A stretch of 47,630 nucleotides of DNA from Haplomitrium mnioides (taxonomy: Eukaryota; Marchantiophyta; Haplomitriopsida; Calobryales): positions 26,429-74,058 of the forward strand of contig JBNGIS010008761.1 in assembly GCA_049999725.1 (NCBI GenBank), given 5' to 3'. Below, one piece after another: positions 33,883-43,810 of the stretch. Made by a program: the position numbers and the translations under genes. Under the pieces are notes generated by a model. It worked only from the letters and a program-made list of their open reading frames with translations, searched no databases and was not told the DNA's origin. The first letter of the stretch is position 1, and every line of letters starts with the position of its first letter.

Positions 33883-34440
33883 AGAGTATCAACAAACCTA
33901 GCGCGACTATACCAACAAAGCATCAAATCTCACAACCACGAGATACAAAGAAACTTACTCGAACTGACAGACATGGATGTATACCTCAATACAATCTACA
34001 TTCTAAAAGTCATATGACTTATTCATATTTGTCAAACCAAAAAAAAGACTCTAAAATAACCTGCATTATAGACAATGAATCTTTTGCACACTATATTGCA
34101 AGACTGAAAATACTTCTCCTTGATCAAACCTTCTTCCAGACATATGACAACAATTTCCGCCACAATCAAATTGAAGAAAGACATGGTCCAACAACCATAC
34201 TATTTCCAAACGGAACTAGATTGGATATCAAATCTGCAATTTATGCACCTGCAGAAACTAGGAACCTCATCAGCTTCCAAGATATACAACAAAACGGTTT
34301 TTTTACATTCAAACCAGATCTTTTCAAGACACTGAAGTCCTCCATATCTTGAGCCCAACAGAAGCAGGCTTTGACATAGGAGAATCATTCTCACTATCAC
34401 CACTTGGACTATACACCACAAAAATATGTTCATATCATGT
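33883..34440 (+). pseudogene. Element D protease (active site lost)
   Basis: The frame contains MTYSYLSNQ, then CIIDNESFAHYIARLK, where element F has IVDSGSSHTILQDRK; the DSGS active site has become DNES. The following blocks GPTTILFPNGTRLDIKSAIYAP and TRNLISFQDIQQNGFF are well kept. The frame ends in a stop after LKSSIS and is readable on to LGLYTTKICSY. Confidence 0.85.
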
Positions 34441-34870
34441 CTCCTAATATGACACCAACACTTGCCATTAGACTTCGACCAATGAAACGAACAATCTGAT
34501 GCCGAAGTGAGACGACTCCTCCATTTACAACAAACGTTAATCAAAATGCCTTATGCATTTAACAATGCAGCCAACATCACCAAATCACATATTGAAGCTG
34601 CCAATGCACCAACATGACTTCAAAATTTTGGCGCACCTACCACTGAAATACAACCTAGAGCAAAGCATAGCAGACCTAAAAGTTAAAAGAACAAGCCAAC
34701 ATCATCGACATCATTACACGTTGCAGTAGACAACGATGAAATAGCAATTGACTATTCCCATACTGGTCAAATATGGGGCAGAACCCATACCACTATGGAT
34801 GATTTATTTGCATTCTCTATATCGCAATCAATAGACAATAATACACCTGATCTTTTATCTATACGAGAAG
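34441..34870 (+). pseudogene. Element D integrase-RT linker; integrase core deleted
   Basis: After TTKICSY the GAG-pre-integrase and integrase core seen in element F (43900-44506) are missing. The text jumps to linker sequence with KSHIEAANAPT and HTGQIWGRTHTTMDDLFAF. A deletion of about 1 kb or more is inferred from the missing domains. Confidence 0.75.
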
Positions 34871-36480
34871 CACAATTAATAACTGATTGGCCCCAATGGG
34901 AGAAAGCAATAAATTTGGAACTTGACTCTCTCATACAATGACAAGTATTTGAATATGTTATGCTAGCACCTCCCGACATGCACTTGACAGATTACAGATT
35001 TGTTTTTGTCCGCAAATATAATGCAAAAGGTGATGTCACACGATATAAGGCAAGATTAGTGGCCAAATGATACTCTCAAATTCTTGGACGTAACCATGAC
35101 TTCACATACTCACCTGTCATGGACATTATTACTTACAGATACATGATAGCATTTGCTATTCAATGCCATCTTACCATCCACATCATAGACATCATCACTG
35201 CCTACTTATATGGTACTCTAGACATCCAGATTTTTATGAAGACACCTTCCAAACTCATATCAAGAATGGCATTTCACATTCAGGGGAAGAACAACCACAG
35301 TGCATATGGACTTTTAGTCCCAAGCAACTCAAATATTGAGATTAGACCTTTATTCTCTCATGGCCCAAATAGCGAGATCATACCTTTTGTCTCTCATGAC
35401 TCACATACTGAGATTGGACCTTTTGTCTCCCAAGGCCTAAATTTTGAGGTTAGACCTTTTGTCCCTCATGATATGCACTATAAAAATGGACCTTTAGTCC
35501 ACATAGGCATAATGATTCAGAATGGACCTTCTGTCCACAAAGACCTCAATTTGGGAAAAGGACACTTTGTCCTCAATGGCCAACAAATGAAAGACCCTTC
35601 TATCCAGAAAAAGCCTCTACTAATCCAAAAAGGATCTTTAGTCCTCATGTCAAAAAGATAATGCCAAATGATGGAAAGCAAGTTGCATAATGATTTCAAA
35701 GGACCTTTAGTCCAGCTAGGGCATTCGTTGAGCAAGCAACATTTCAAAGGACCCTTAGTCTAGCCAGCGCATTTTTTGAGCATACAGAGCTGGAGAGGAC
35801 CTATAGTCCCAAATACATACAAGCTGCATGAGCAACAACAGAGTGGACCTTTTGTCCCTCACCATCAAAGTATACCACATGAAAATGTGAAGTTGGCAAA
35901 GCATTCTATTAATGTATCCGGATCACCAATTGATCAATCAGGCACACAAATGGCAGTTCAAGTCCTGAAATTGATGTATGGGCTCAAACAAAGTGGCAGA
36001 AATTGGTACCAGAGATTCAAATCAGAGGTGAAGGTACTGAATTTTACAAATGATGAATTTGCTCCATGCTTGTTCATGAAACATCAAGGCTTTGAATACA
36101 TCATAGTTGCACTTTATGTAGACGACATTAATATTTTTGCCACAAAAACTCTAGCTGCCAGCACAATCGCCAAACTGAAAGACATATTTGAAATGCAAGA
36201 CATCGGAGAACTTGATCTCTGTCTTGGCATTCAGTCTGAGCATCTACCTAATGGGATTCTGATCCACTAGTCCACATATATGGCCAAGATTCTCAAATAA
36301 TTCAATATGGACAATGCTCATCCGACAAGCACTCCCATGGAAATGAGATCTCAGAACCCTACCAAGGACATGTTTGGAAAGTGAAAAGAACATGAACAAA
36401 CTCTGGGATAAAAAAAACCATATCTTTCGGCAATGAGAGCCCTCACGTACCTTGTAAATTAGACTAGACCTGATATATCT
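34871..36480 (+). pseudogene. Element D copia reverse transcriptase with internal tandem array
   Basis: RVT_2-type blocks in order are QWEKAINLELDSLI, TRYKARLVAK, FTYSPVMDIITYRY, IIDIITAYLYGTLDIQIFM, then the tandem array (35308-35857), then LMYGLKQSGRNWYQRF, LYVDDINIF and LDLCLGIQSEHL. The catalytic YVDD is intact at 36115-36126. In ordinary copia RT the step from the IFM block to the YGLKQS block is a short loop; here it is over 600 bp. The ORF from 35119 reads through ten array units before a stop at 35659, and the units beyond are still in that frame. Later parts (HPTSTPME, YLSAMRALTYL) hold several stops. Confidence 0.9.
35308..35857 (+). repeat. In-frame array of 14 GGACCTTTWGTCC units in the RT
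   Basis: Units start at 35308, 35344, 35380, 35416, 35452, 35488, 35524, 35560, 35593, 35632, 35701, 35749, 35797 and 35845. The spacing is 36 bp for the first steps, then 33, 39 and 69, then 48 three times; all are multiples of three. Each unit starts with a variant of GGACCTTTWGTCC (Gly-Pro-Phe/Leu-Val), and the remaining 8-12 residues vary freely. The motif is a near-palindrome, GGAC...GTCC. Stops occur at 35659 and 35761. Confidence 0.92.
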
Positions 36481-37090
36481 TTTGCAATGAACATGCTTGC
36501 AAGGTACGGCTCCTAGCCCACCATTCGCAACTGGAATGGACTCAAATGTATTTTCAGATACCTAAAAGGTATAAAAGACATGGGACTATTTTTCCCCATA
36601 AATGCAACGAATGATATTGTCAGTTATATTGACGCTGGATATTTATTTGATCATGATGACGCAAAGTATCAAACAAGATATGTCTTCCTTAAAGAAAGCA
36701 TTGTTATCTCATGGAAAAGCACCAAATAGACAATTACAACTACCTCGACGAACCATGCAGAAATCATAGCACTCTATGAGGCTAGTAGGGAATGTATATG
36801 GCTTTGACAACTCATTGATCATATCAACATCAATATGGGCCAACCTCTACTTAAGTCCCCTACAATAATATAAAAGAATAGTCAACCATGCGTCGACCAA
36901 ATTACTCAAGGTTTTATCAAGAGCGACAAGATTAACCACATTGCCCCTAAATTCTTTTACACCCATGAGCAATATGGTGACAAAATAAATGTCCAATGGA
37001 TAGCAAGTAAAGATAACAAAGCAGATATCTTCACCAAACCCTTCCATCTGCTCTGCACATTGCACATACCCAAGGGCTTGGTTTGTGAAG
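36481..37090 (+). pseudogene. Element D RNase H (broken)
   Basis: Copia RNase H blocks are NWNGLKCIFRYLKGIKDMGL, SYIDAGYLFDHDDAKYQT, VISWKSTK, STNHAEIIALYEASRECIWL, INHIAPKFFYTHEQ and KADIFTKPF. Stops (TAG, TGA, TAA) fall at several positions normally occupied by Gln, Arg or Trp. The acidic residues of the Asp-Glu-Asp centre are visible (SYIDA, NHAEI, SKDNKAD). Confidence 0.88.
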
Positions 37091-37593
37091 ACTTTTTGAA
37101 TTACAACAAAGAAGTAAACAATAATTGTTTATTTTTTCCTTCTCTCTGATATTCAGTCATGAACATCAAGGATTGCATATTCAATTATTTATTTTGAAAG
37201 ATATCTAATCTATATGAAATGTCATACAAGTAATGACATGCAAAGATTATATCAGAAGCTGACATCACTTCTCAGCTTTTGAGGCTGACATCATTTTTTC
37301 AGACAGATATTCAAGACACAACTATGGAGTGCACAACAACACCGCACAACAACACCACATATTAGCTTTACTTCAAAGCAACAAATTTTGACATTTTTTT
37401 TGACTTTTATTGCAAACACACACACTCCACACACTATCATCATATTTATTATTATTACCTATCAAATTATGTGGTGGCACTCTTTCCCTCGGAAGAAAGC
37501 GAGAGTGTTTTAATGAGACCACACATCGAATAGGATTTAAACTAAGAACTTACATAGCATATAGTTCTAAAAGTAGCTAGTTATTAGAAGAAG
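37091..37593 (+). other. Element D 3' untranslated region
   Basis: AT-rich sequence without coding signal, running from the RNase H end to the polypurine tract. Small duplications (ACAACACCGCACAACAACACC near 37340, and CTGACATCA twice) are present. Confidence 0.6.
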
Positions 37594-37609
37594 AATAACC
37601 AATGGGGAG
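37594..37609 (+). other. Element D polypurine tract
   Basis: The context AATAACCAATGGGGAG precedes the 3' LTR's TGTTAT. The identical context precedes element E's LTR on the minus strand, which supports its role as plus-strand primer. Confidence 0.8.
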
Positions 37610-37711
37610 TGTTATAGGGACATATATATACCCTATGTAACTAGTCATCCATGATCTATTCTACTCATTTGTCTTGGAGACTCCCATGTGTATGTGTGTG
37701 GTGCTCATGCG

Positions 37712-37717
<6 letters not shown>
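37610..37717 (+). repeat. Element D 3' LTR (108 bp)
   Basis: Starts TGTTATAGGGACATAT and matches the interrupted 5' LTR. Its expected end ATAACA reads ATAATA, one C-to-T change, and runs straight into the AAT repeat. Confidence 0.88.
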
Positions 37718-37752
<35 letters not shown>

Positions 37753-37786
37753 CATAATCATAATAATCATAATAATCATAATAATC
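37718..37786. repeat. (AAT)n microsatellite with CAT variants
   Basis: AAT units grade into ATCATA variants toward 37786. It is the target site of element D and lies between D and the LTR of element E. Confidence 0.95.
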
Positions 37787-37909
37787 TCTATCATTTATAT
37801 CAGTATATAAGTTGGTTGTAACCATAGCCTTAACACATAGATTGAGCTAACTAGGACTAGTGCTAAGCCTAGATTAGGATGCAACTTGTATAATACTTAT
37901 ATCATAACA
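37787..37909 (-). repeat. Element E 3' LTR (end not resolved)
   Basis: On the minus strand it starts TGTTATGATATAAG after the polypurine tract. Apart from its first bases it differs from the LTRs of D and F, so E is a separate subfamily. Its far end merges into the AAT microsatellite and cannot be placed exactly. Confidence 0.65.
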
Positions 37910-37926
37910 CTCCCCATTGGTTATTA
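37910..37926 (-). other. Element E polypurine tract
   Basis: The minus strand reads AATAACCAATGGGGAG directly before TGTTATG, identical to element D's tract. Confidence 0.8.
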
Positions 37927-38119
37927 TTTGGGAAATGTTATAAGCAAACATACAAGTATTAAAAGAGAAGGTAAACTCCAACATTGTCCCATGGTGTCTT
38001 GTGTAAGGTAAAGTTGTTGCCTCACTAAAACCCTCTCATACTTCTATGAGAGAAATAGTACAACCATTAAAATCTATAGACAATATATATAGAAAATAAG
38101 AACTAAGAAATGATAGAAG

Positions 38120-38709
38120 ATCAAATGTCCAATAAGCGAGATAATTGACGTAGTCTGATGTCGTTGCAATATATCTCATATAGTGCTAGTGTCAATATCT
38201 TTGTAAGTAAATCGGTATGATTGTCTTTGCTAACAAAAATCTGCATATATATAGTGTTGTTTTGTTGCTTATGAGTAAAAAAGAACTTGGGTGCAATATG
38301 CTTGATATAGTTTTCTTTGATGAATCTTTAGAAAACCTGCTCAACACATGCCAAGTTATCCTCAAACAATACAATAGGGTGAGATAGACAAGGTAGGCCA
38401 CAATGCAAGTTGACATGACCAAGCATTCTTCTCGACCAAATGCAATATCTACTAGCTTTTTTATAATGCAGTGAAATCTACATGGCTAGAAGAGGTTCGA
38501 GTTAGAGTTTGCTTAGAACTCTTTCAAGATAAAGTGGTAGGGTAATATAGGAATATATAACTAGTTTGGGATTTAGCATCATTAGGGTTGAATAGATATC
38601 TGACATTCGTATAACTGGTGAGAATCTTGTTAGTATGCTTGGAGAAATAAAGTCCCATATCTATGGTACTTTGTAAGTTTCAAAGGATACATTTAACACT
38701 ATTTCAATT
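38120..38709 (-). pseudogene. Element E RNase H (broken)
   Basis: Minus-strand blocks include LFEDNLACVEQVF, KHIAPKFFFTHKQQNN and KDNHTDLLTK, matching the copia RNase H C-terminus. The N-terminal half is poorly readable and partly deleted compared with D. Confidence 0.8.
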
Positions 38710-39278
38710 TCAAATAGTAAGTTGTGAACTATGTCTAGCAAGCAAGTTCATGGGAAAGAAAATATCAGGTCGAGTTTGATATGCAAGAAATATAATAGCA
38801 CCAATGGCTGAGAGATAAGGCATCTCAAATCCAAGTAGAGGCTCAATCATACTTCTCTTCCTAAGAATATCTTTATCTTGATCAAATGTACGTACCTCCA
38901 TAGAAGATGTAGTATGATGAGCTTTATCCATGTGAAATTGTTTTAGAACTTTCTTTGTATATTTACTTTGATGCAAAAGCATGCCATCTTCTACGTACTC
39001 AAATTGAAGTTCTAAACAATAATTGGTCTTTCCAATATCTTTCTCATCAAAAATTTTCTTAAACATTTCAATAGCATTCTCAAGTAAGGATTTAACACCA
39101 AAAAAGTAAATGTCATAAGCACACATTGCGACAATAATAAATTCTTTGTTGACATGTTTGATGAATAAGCATGGTGCTCTATCTTCATGGTGAAAATCCA
39201 TAGTTAGCATCTTCTCTTGAAATCTTTTATAACATATCTCACCGCTTTGTTCAAGTCCATAGATATATCTCATAATAT

Positions 39279-39374
39279 GGACTACATATCCATTCTTGGT
39301 CATTGGCATAGATTGACATACATAGAGACTAAAGGTTCACTCATTGATAAATGCATCTGATGGACTAAAATTCC
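39279..39374 (-). repeat. Three remnant array units in element E's RT
   Basis: The minus strand has GGAATTTTAGTCC (39362-39374), GAACCTTTAGTCT (39326-39338) and GGATATGTAGTCC (39279-39291), spaced 36 and 47 bp. The position, just before IYGLEQSG, is the same as in element D. Confidence 0.75.
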
Positions 39375-39503
39375 TCGTCTAGCACTCACTTCATAAAGCC
39401 TCATCATGGTCGGGTGTGTTGAAGTAGATGTGATGTCATAAAGTTTTTCCTTGGAGACATGCTTCCCATGAATATGATAGATGTTTTTGGCAATTCTCTC
39501 TAG

Positions 39504-39506
<3 letters not shown>

Positions 39507-39549
<43 letters not shown>
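39507..39549. repeat. (AT)n microsatellite inside element E's RT
   Basis: A 43-bp AT tract replaces the end of the FNG.LDSDIYM-type block and encodes alternating Tyr and Ile on the minus strand. Confidence 0.95.
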
Positions 39550-39550
<1 letters not shown>

Positions 39551-39769
39551 CCCATTAAAGTATGTTGTCACTACATCCATCTGATGTATAGTGAGCTTTT
39601 GCCATAGGAAAAAGCTAGCTAGGCATTGGTAAGTGATAGCATCCATAGATAAGGCATATGTGAGATCCAAGTCTCTCCTAGATATCTGTATGCAGCCTTT
39701 GGCTACAAGATGTGTCTTATATCTGATAGCTTTTCCTTTAGCATTACATTTCTTACAAATATCCACCAA

Positions 39770-40295
39770 TTACCAATTATATAGAAGTTAGAGGGTGTTG
39801 GGATAATAGGTCCAAACACTTTTCTATAGATCATAGAATCTAGTTTGAAGTTTGTTTCTTTTCCCATTCCAATCAATGAATGCTATCTTGTGCTTTCTTG
39901 ACAATCATTAGATCAAGTAGAATGTCAGAAATAGTCCAAGAATCATGTAAACAAAATAGTCATCTATTTGTACACTCTCATTTCCATACAGTCCCAACAT
40001 TCATATAGTGAATAGAAATTTCTTCACTTTCTGAGATCTCAAAAAGAGTAATAATTAGCTGAGGTATATGTGTAATAGACATTGGTCGAGGGAAATATCC
40101 TCTCAATCATAACTCTTTGTTGGGGTTGAGAATCTTTTGCACTAAGATAGCGTCTTCTCTTTACCTTTGGTGGTTGATCAATTGCTGGTTTCGCCAACTC
40201 TTGCAAACGTGAAGGGGGATTCTCATCATGTATATGTAATATAGTCACCTTTGCAATCTAATTGAATGAGTCTGGCAATTTTTCAACTCTCTTAG
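39770..40295 (-). pseudogene. Element E integrase-RT linker (broken)
   Basis: Minus-strand remnants such as GKETNFKLDSMIYRKVF and the 69-codon stretch at 40039-40248 (HDENPPSRLQELAKPAID, PKVKRRRYL) fit the low-complexity linker before copia RT. It ends at element F's LTR. Confidence 0.6.
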
Positions 40296-40413
40296 TGTTA
40301 TAAAGACATATAGGGACATATATATACCTCATGTAAGCAGTCCTGACCTAATCATTCTACTCGTCCGTCTTGGAGACTCCAGTGTGTATGTGTGCGGTGC
40401 TCATACGATAACA
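40296..40413 (+). repeat. Element F 5' LTR (118 bp)
   Basis: Starts TGTTATAAAGACATATAGGG and ends CATACGATAACA, with TGTTAT/ATAACA terminal inverted repeats. It is 10 bp longer than D's LTR because of a short duplication around GACATA. It interrupts element E. Confidence 0.9.
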
Positions 40414-42428
40414 CGTTATCAACATGAAAGGACTCTACATTTTTTTTTTTCTCTCGCATCGCTCACACTGCACCAACATTTGGAAAAGCTCTTGCATCTA
40501 CGTACTATGTTATACCTCTATGTTGTACTCCTTTTTCTATAATTTTTCTCCTACACACATTTCATTTTTTCTCTTTTGCTACTTTCCTACAAGAGTTTCC
40601 TCTTCTTTTTGAGCATCCATCCTTTTTCTTTCTTCATCTTTCTTTTCTCTCTTGGAAAACCTCCCCATACGAGCTAGAGCACGCTCACGCTTTGCGACCT
40701 AGCATGCTCTCGCTCTTGCTCTTACTGTTCACTTGGCTGCTCCTACTTGCATTGCTCGCTTTTGCTACTCCTACTCGACCCTGCTCCACTTTGCTACTCT
40801 AGCTCACTAGTGCTATTGCTCGACGCTTTGTCTGGTGATTCTTGCTCACTCGTTTTGATGCACCGTCGACCTTTGACTTGACGACATTCCACTATTCTAG
40901 ATGATGTCTTGCTTCTTATTCGATGAACTTCTCACCTTCTCTCTTTTCTGCTTGGCGGCATACTCGTTCCCTTGCTTTGAGACTCTCTGCTCATCTATGG
41001 GACACTCTGCGACTGCTCGACTGGAGAACTTCTCTCCCTTTTCTCTTGGTCTTTGCTTAACAACATTGTTCTCTACTACAACCTCACAGCTAATCTTCTT
41101 TTTCCTTTCCTTGTTGACTTCCCTCTGTTCGACGACACTGAGTAGCATTGGCTTATTACTCTCTTGACTCGTTGACTCTGTGCATGCCCAAAGCTGACCT
41201 GCATTGTATCCTCTTGTTCATTTTGTCTTTGTTCCTCGGCCCATGACAAGCTGAAGCTGTCTCTTCGACAACAACAACTATCAGGTCATACTCTCCATTT
41301 TCTTCTTGATTCAATTACTAACATCTATGCTTACAAACTAGTGTTGTATCTCTTCACCATGCCAACCAGCGGTTCTTTGTGAGACTTTTCCTTTCTCTAC
41401 TTTCTATGTTAGAAACTGTCCAACATAGGAGACGACACCAACGTGTACACCCGCCATCCTTCGACACCAATGTGTACGAACTCCTATCAACTTCTTCCTC
41501 TTAGTTTCTGGTATTACCTTGTTACTAGCTTAGTTCTCTACTATGCCCGAGCACTATCTAAGTAGGGGAAAGCCCAAGCACAGGTTGCACATACCTATGC
41601 ACAAGTTTGACTCACTTGTTTATGCAGCATCAAAGACCCAGTTAGAAACATCTTTGGTGAAAGATACCTTCACACATGCAACTACACAAGAAGCTACATC
41701 AACAGTCAATGAAAGAGCAACACTACACCTTGCAACTTCCAGCTCTCTTACTCTATTCACCAAAACTTCCTGGTTCACATTTCTCAACCCATTCTTTGAT
41801 CATCTTTGATTGATTTTTTTTTCTTTCCGTTCTATGAACGAATCTATCCCCTACAAGGGACATACTTGTTGATTCTGAACTGCTTCTGACAGAGGTTACA
41901 TGCAAATCATATTAACAAGAAACGCTGACCCCTATCACCTCCAAAGCTCAACCCCTATATGCACATACCTACAATTGTTACCTTTATTTTCTTGTTACAT
42001 AATCAGTATTGCAGAGATGCACAACAACGATTGAGGACTAGGCTCTATTTAGCTTTGGGAGGACACCCAAGGAGGATCTAGGAAGACATGCTATTAGCAC
42101 ACCAAAAGCAATAGATACATACAACTACAAGCCAGTTTCTTCATCCATTAGCCACATCAATTTCTTATTTCATTTCTCGGTGTTTATATCAATCGACACG
42201 CAGCTAGCCAATTCTTTCATGTTTTTCATTTTAGTTTTGATCTTTCTGTTTAAAGCATAAAGCATAAACAGGTACAAGGGTCCGTGATCGATCAAACATC
42301 AAGTCAATCACCAATATGTACCAAGTACAGACAATCCCAGCCTTGACTCAGCAGCTGCATTTGCCAGATGTTCTGGTTCATCTTTTTCATTCACATGTAC
42401 TCTCAGTAGGATAGAGAACATATCCACA
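40414..42428 (+). other. Element F leader (about 2 kb)
   Basis: Starts CGTTATCAACATGAAAGG, the probable primer-binding region. It is pyrimidine-rich, aligns with element D's leader and ends at the gag ATG. No convincing ORF is seen. Confidence 0.65.
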
Positions 42429-43342
42429 ATGACATTTGTGGAATCTCTGAAATTCCAGGCCCTAAAATTGGACGGCTCCAACTACTGTTCTTGGTCACTA
42501 GACTTTACAACTTATTTAACATCCAAGGCTATCTGTGAAGTCATAAACATAAACAACAACATCACCCCATGTGATGCACCAAGAGCCCTCATCTTGATCA
42601 GACACCACCTGATGGAATCTCTGAGACTCCAATACCTAAACTATCATAGTCCCCATCTACTATGGGAAGAACTAAAACCTAGATTTGACCATCTGACAAG
42701 CATATCGCTCCCTACAGCAAGACACGATCGGATTAACCTACGAGTTCAAGACCACACGTCCATCGTCAACTACAACAACAAACTATTTCGAATTGTCTCA
42801 CAACTAGCAATCTGCGGTCACCCTATAACCAATGAAGAACAAATAGAGAAAACTCTATCCACCTTCCCTATGAACAATCTCATTTTGGCATTCCAATATC
42901 GCAATATGCGATTCACTCGGTACTCTAAACTCATAACATACATACCACTTGCTGAAAAGCATCAACTGCTCCTTATGGAAAATGCAAAGAAGAGACCCCC
43001 AGGGTCTGCGCTCCTCATCAAAACCATGAATCACACTTTACAAGGACCATTCCTTACCCCTGCTCCAAGAACAGACATTATTCTAGAGGAAGAGGAAAGG
43101 GTAATCCTATATTCAAGGGGAGCTATAACCGCTTGACCAATAGTCAACCTCCAAATCCCAATAACAAGGATCGACATTCCAACCATCACATACTGATGAC
43201 ACCAAAAAACGCTTCACAACCCACATGGAATAATAGAGGAGGCAGACAACTCCATAGAGGTCGGCGGAATATGTCTAACCTACGCCAGCAGTGAACTACA
43301 TGTACTCAATGTGGCACACATTGCCACACTCAGCCCACGTGT
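42429..43342 (+). pseudogene. Element F Gag (one frameshift)
   Basis: The ATG at 42429 opens a 235-codon frame with the copia Gag blocks LDGSNYCSWSLDFTTYL, ALILIRHHLMESLRLQYL, WEELKPRFDHLTSISLPTAR, NYNNKLFRIVSQLAICG and EEQIEKTLSTFP. After a one-base change near 43012 the correct reading moves to another frame, with an Arg/Gly-rich tract. One stop then precedes a CCHC knuckle at 43301-43342 (CTQCGTHCHTQPTC), which is intact, unlike element D's. This is the most complete Gag in the window. Confidence 0.9.
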
Positions 43343-43810
43343 AGAGTACCCACGCACCTAGCGCGACTATACCAACATAGTACCAGACTTCACAATCATG
43401 AAGTGCAAGGCAACCTGCTGGAATCGACAAACACGGATGAATATCCACAATACAATATACAACTTGAAAGTCGCATGACTTATTCATCCATGTCAAACCA
43501 AAAAACTGCATCTGAGATAGCCTGCATTGTAGATAGTGGATCTTCGCACACAATTTTGCAAGATCGCAAGTACTTCTCATTGATCAAACCTTCTTCCAGG
43601 CCTATGACAACAATTACCAGCCACAATCAAATTGAAGAAGGACATGGTCCAGCGATCATAATATCTCCAAATGGAACAAGATTGGATATCAAATTTGCAA
43701 TTTATGCACATGCAACAACCAAAACCTCATTAGTTTCAAGGATATACGACAAAATGGTTTTCACATTCAAACCGAATTATTCCAAGACACTGAAGTCCTC
43801 TATATCTTGA
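43343..43810 (+). pseudogene. Element F protease (DSGS intact)
   Basis: The frame contains MTYSSMSNQK, then CIVDSGSSHTILQDRKYF with the active-site DSGS at 43532-43543. GHGPAIIISPNGTRLDIK follows. After a frameshift near 43725 the family block RDIRQNG-like is only partly readable, and a stop closes at 43808. Confidence 0.88.

Larger units (their letters stand above)
30720..37717 (+). mobile_element. Element D: Ty1/copia retrotransposon inserted in (AAT)n
   Basis: Short LTRs (109 bp on the left after removing an insertion, 108 bp on the right) enclose a 2 kb leader, gag, protease, an internally deleted integrase region, RT and RNase H. RT after integrase is the copia order. Both outer edges lie in AAT repeats, consistent with target duplication inside a microsatellite. 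The coding region has many stops, and most of the integrase is missing compared with element F, so it is non-autonomous. The RT carries an unusual tandem array. Confidence 0.9.
38710..39769 (-). pseudogene. Element E reverse transcriptase (catalytic box lost)
   Basis: The minus-strand N-terminal part (39500-39769) has IRYKTHLVAKG, MDAITYQCLASF and MDVVTTYFNG, then runs into an (AT)n tract. The C-terminal part (38710-39309) is a 199-codon open frame with IYGLEQSGEICYKRF, CLELQFEYVEDGMLLHQS and YLSAIGAIIFLAYQTRPDI. The catalytic YVDD has become AYDI. Between the parts lie three decayed units of the GGACCTTTWGTCC array (39279-39374). The long open frame despite a dead active site probably reflects chance and limited age. 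Confidence 0.87.
37787..40295 (-). mobile_element. Element E: Ty1/copia fragment, minus strand, 5' part absent
   Basis: Minus-strand copia RT and RNase H, a 3' UTR, a polypurine tract and an LTR belong to the same family as D and F. The 5' part (gag, protease, integrase) is absent because the sequence stops at the TG of element F's LTR at 40296. The simplest reading is that F inserted into E, leaving the rest of E beyond the window. Confidence 0.85.

Noticed and set aside
35308-35857. Repeat array considered as a CRISPR array
   Set aside because: Unit length, in-frame placement in a copia RT and the plant context exclude it; repeats are 13 bp with coding spacers.
38710-39309. A 199-codon open frame considered as a domesticated RT gene
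   Set aside because: The catalytic box is lost, flanking frames are broken and it is collinear with the decayed copia element E.
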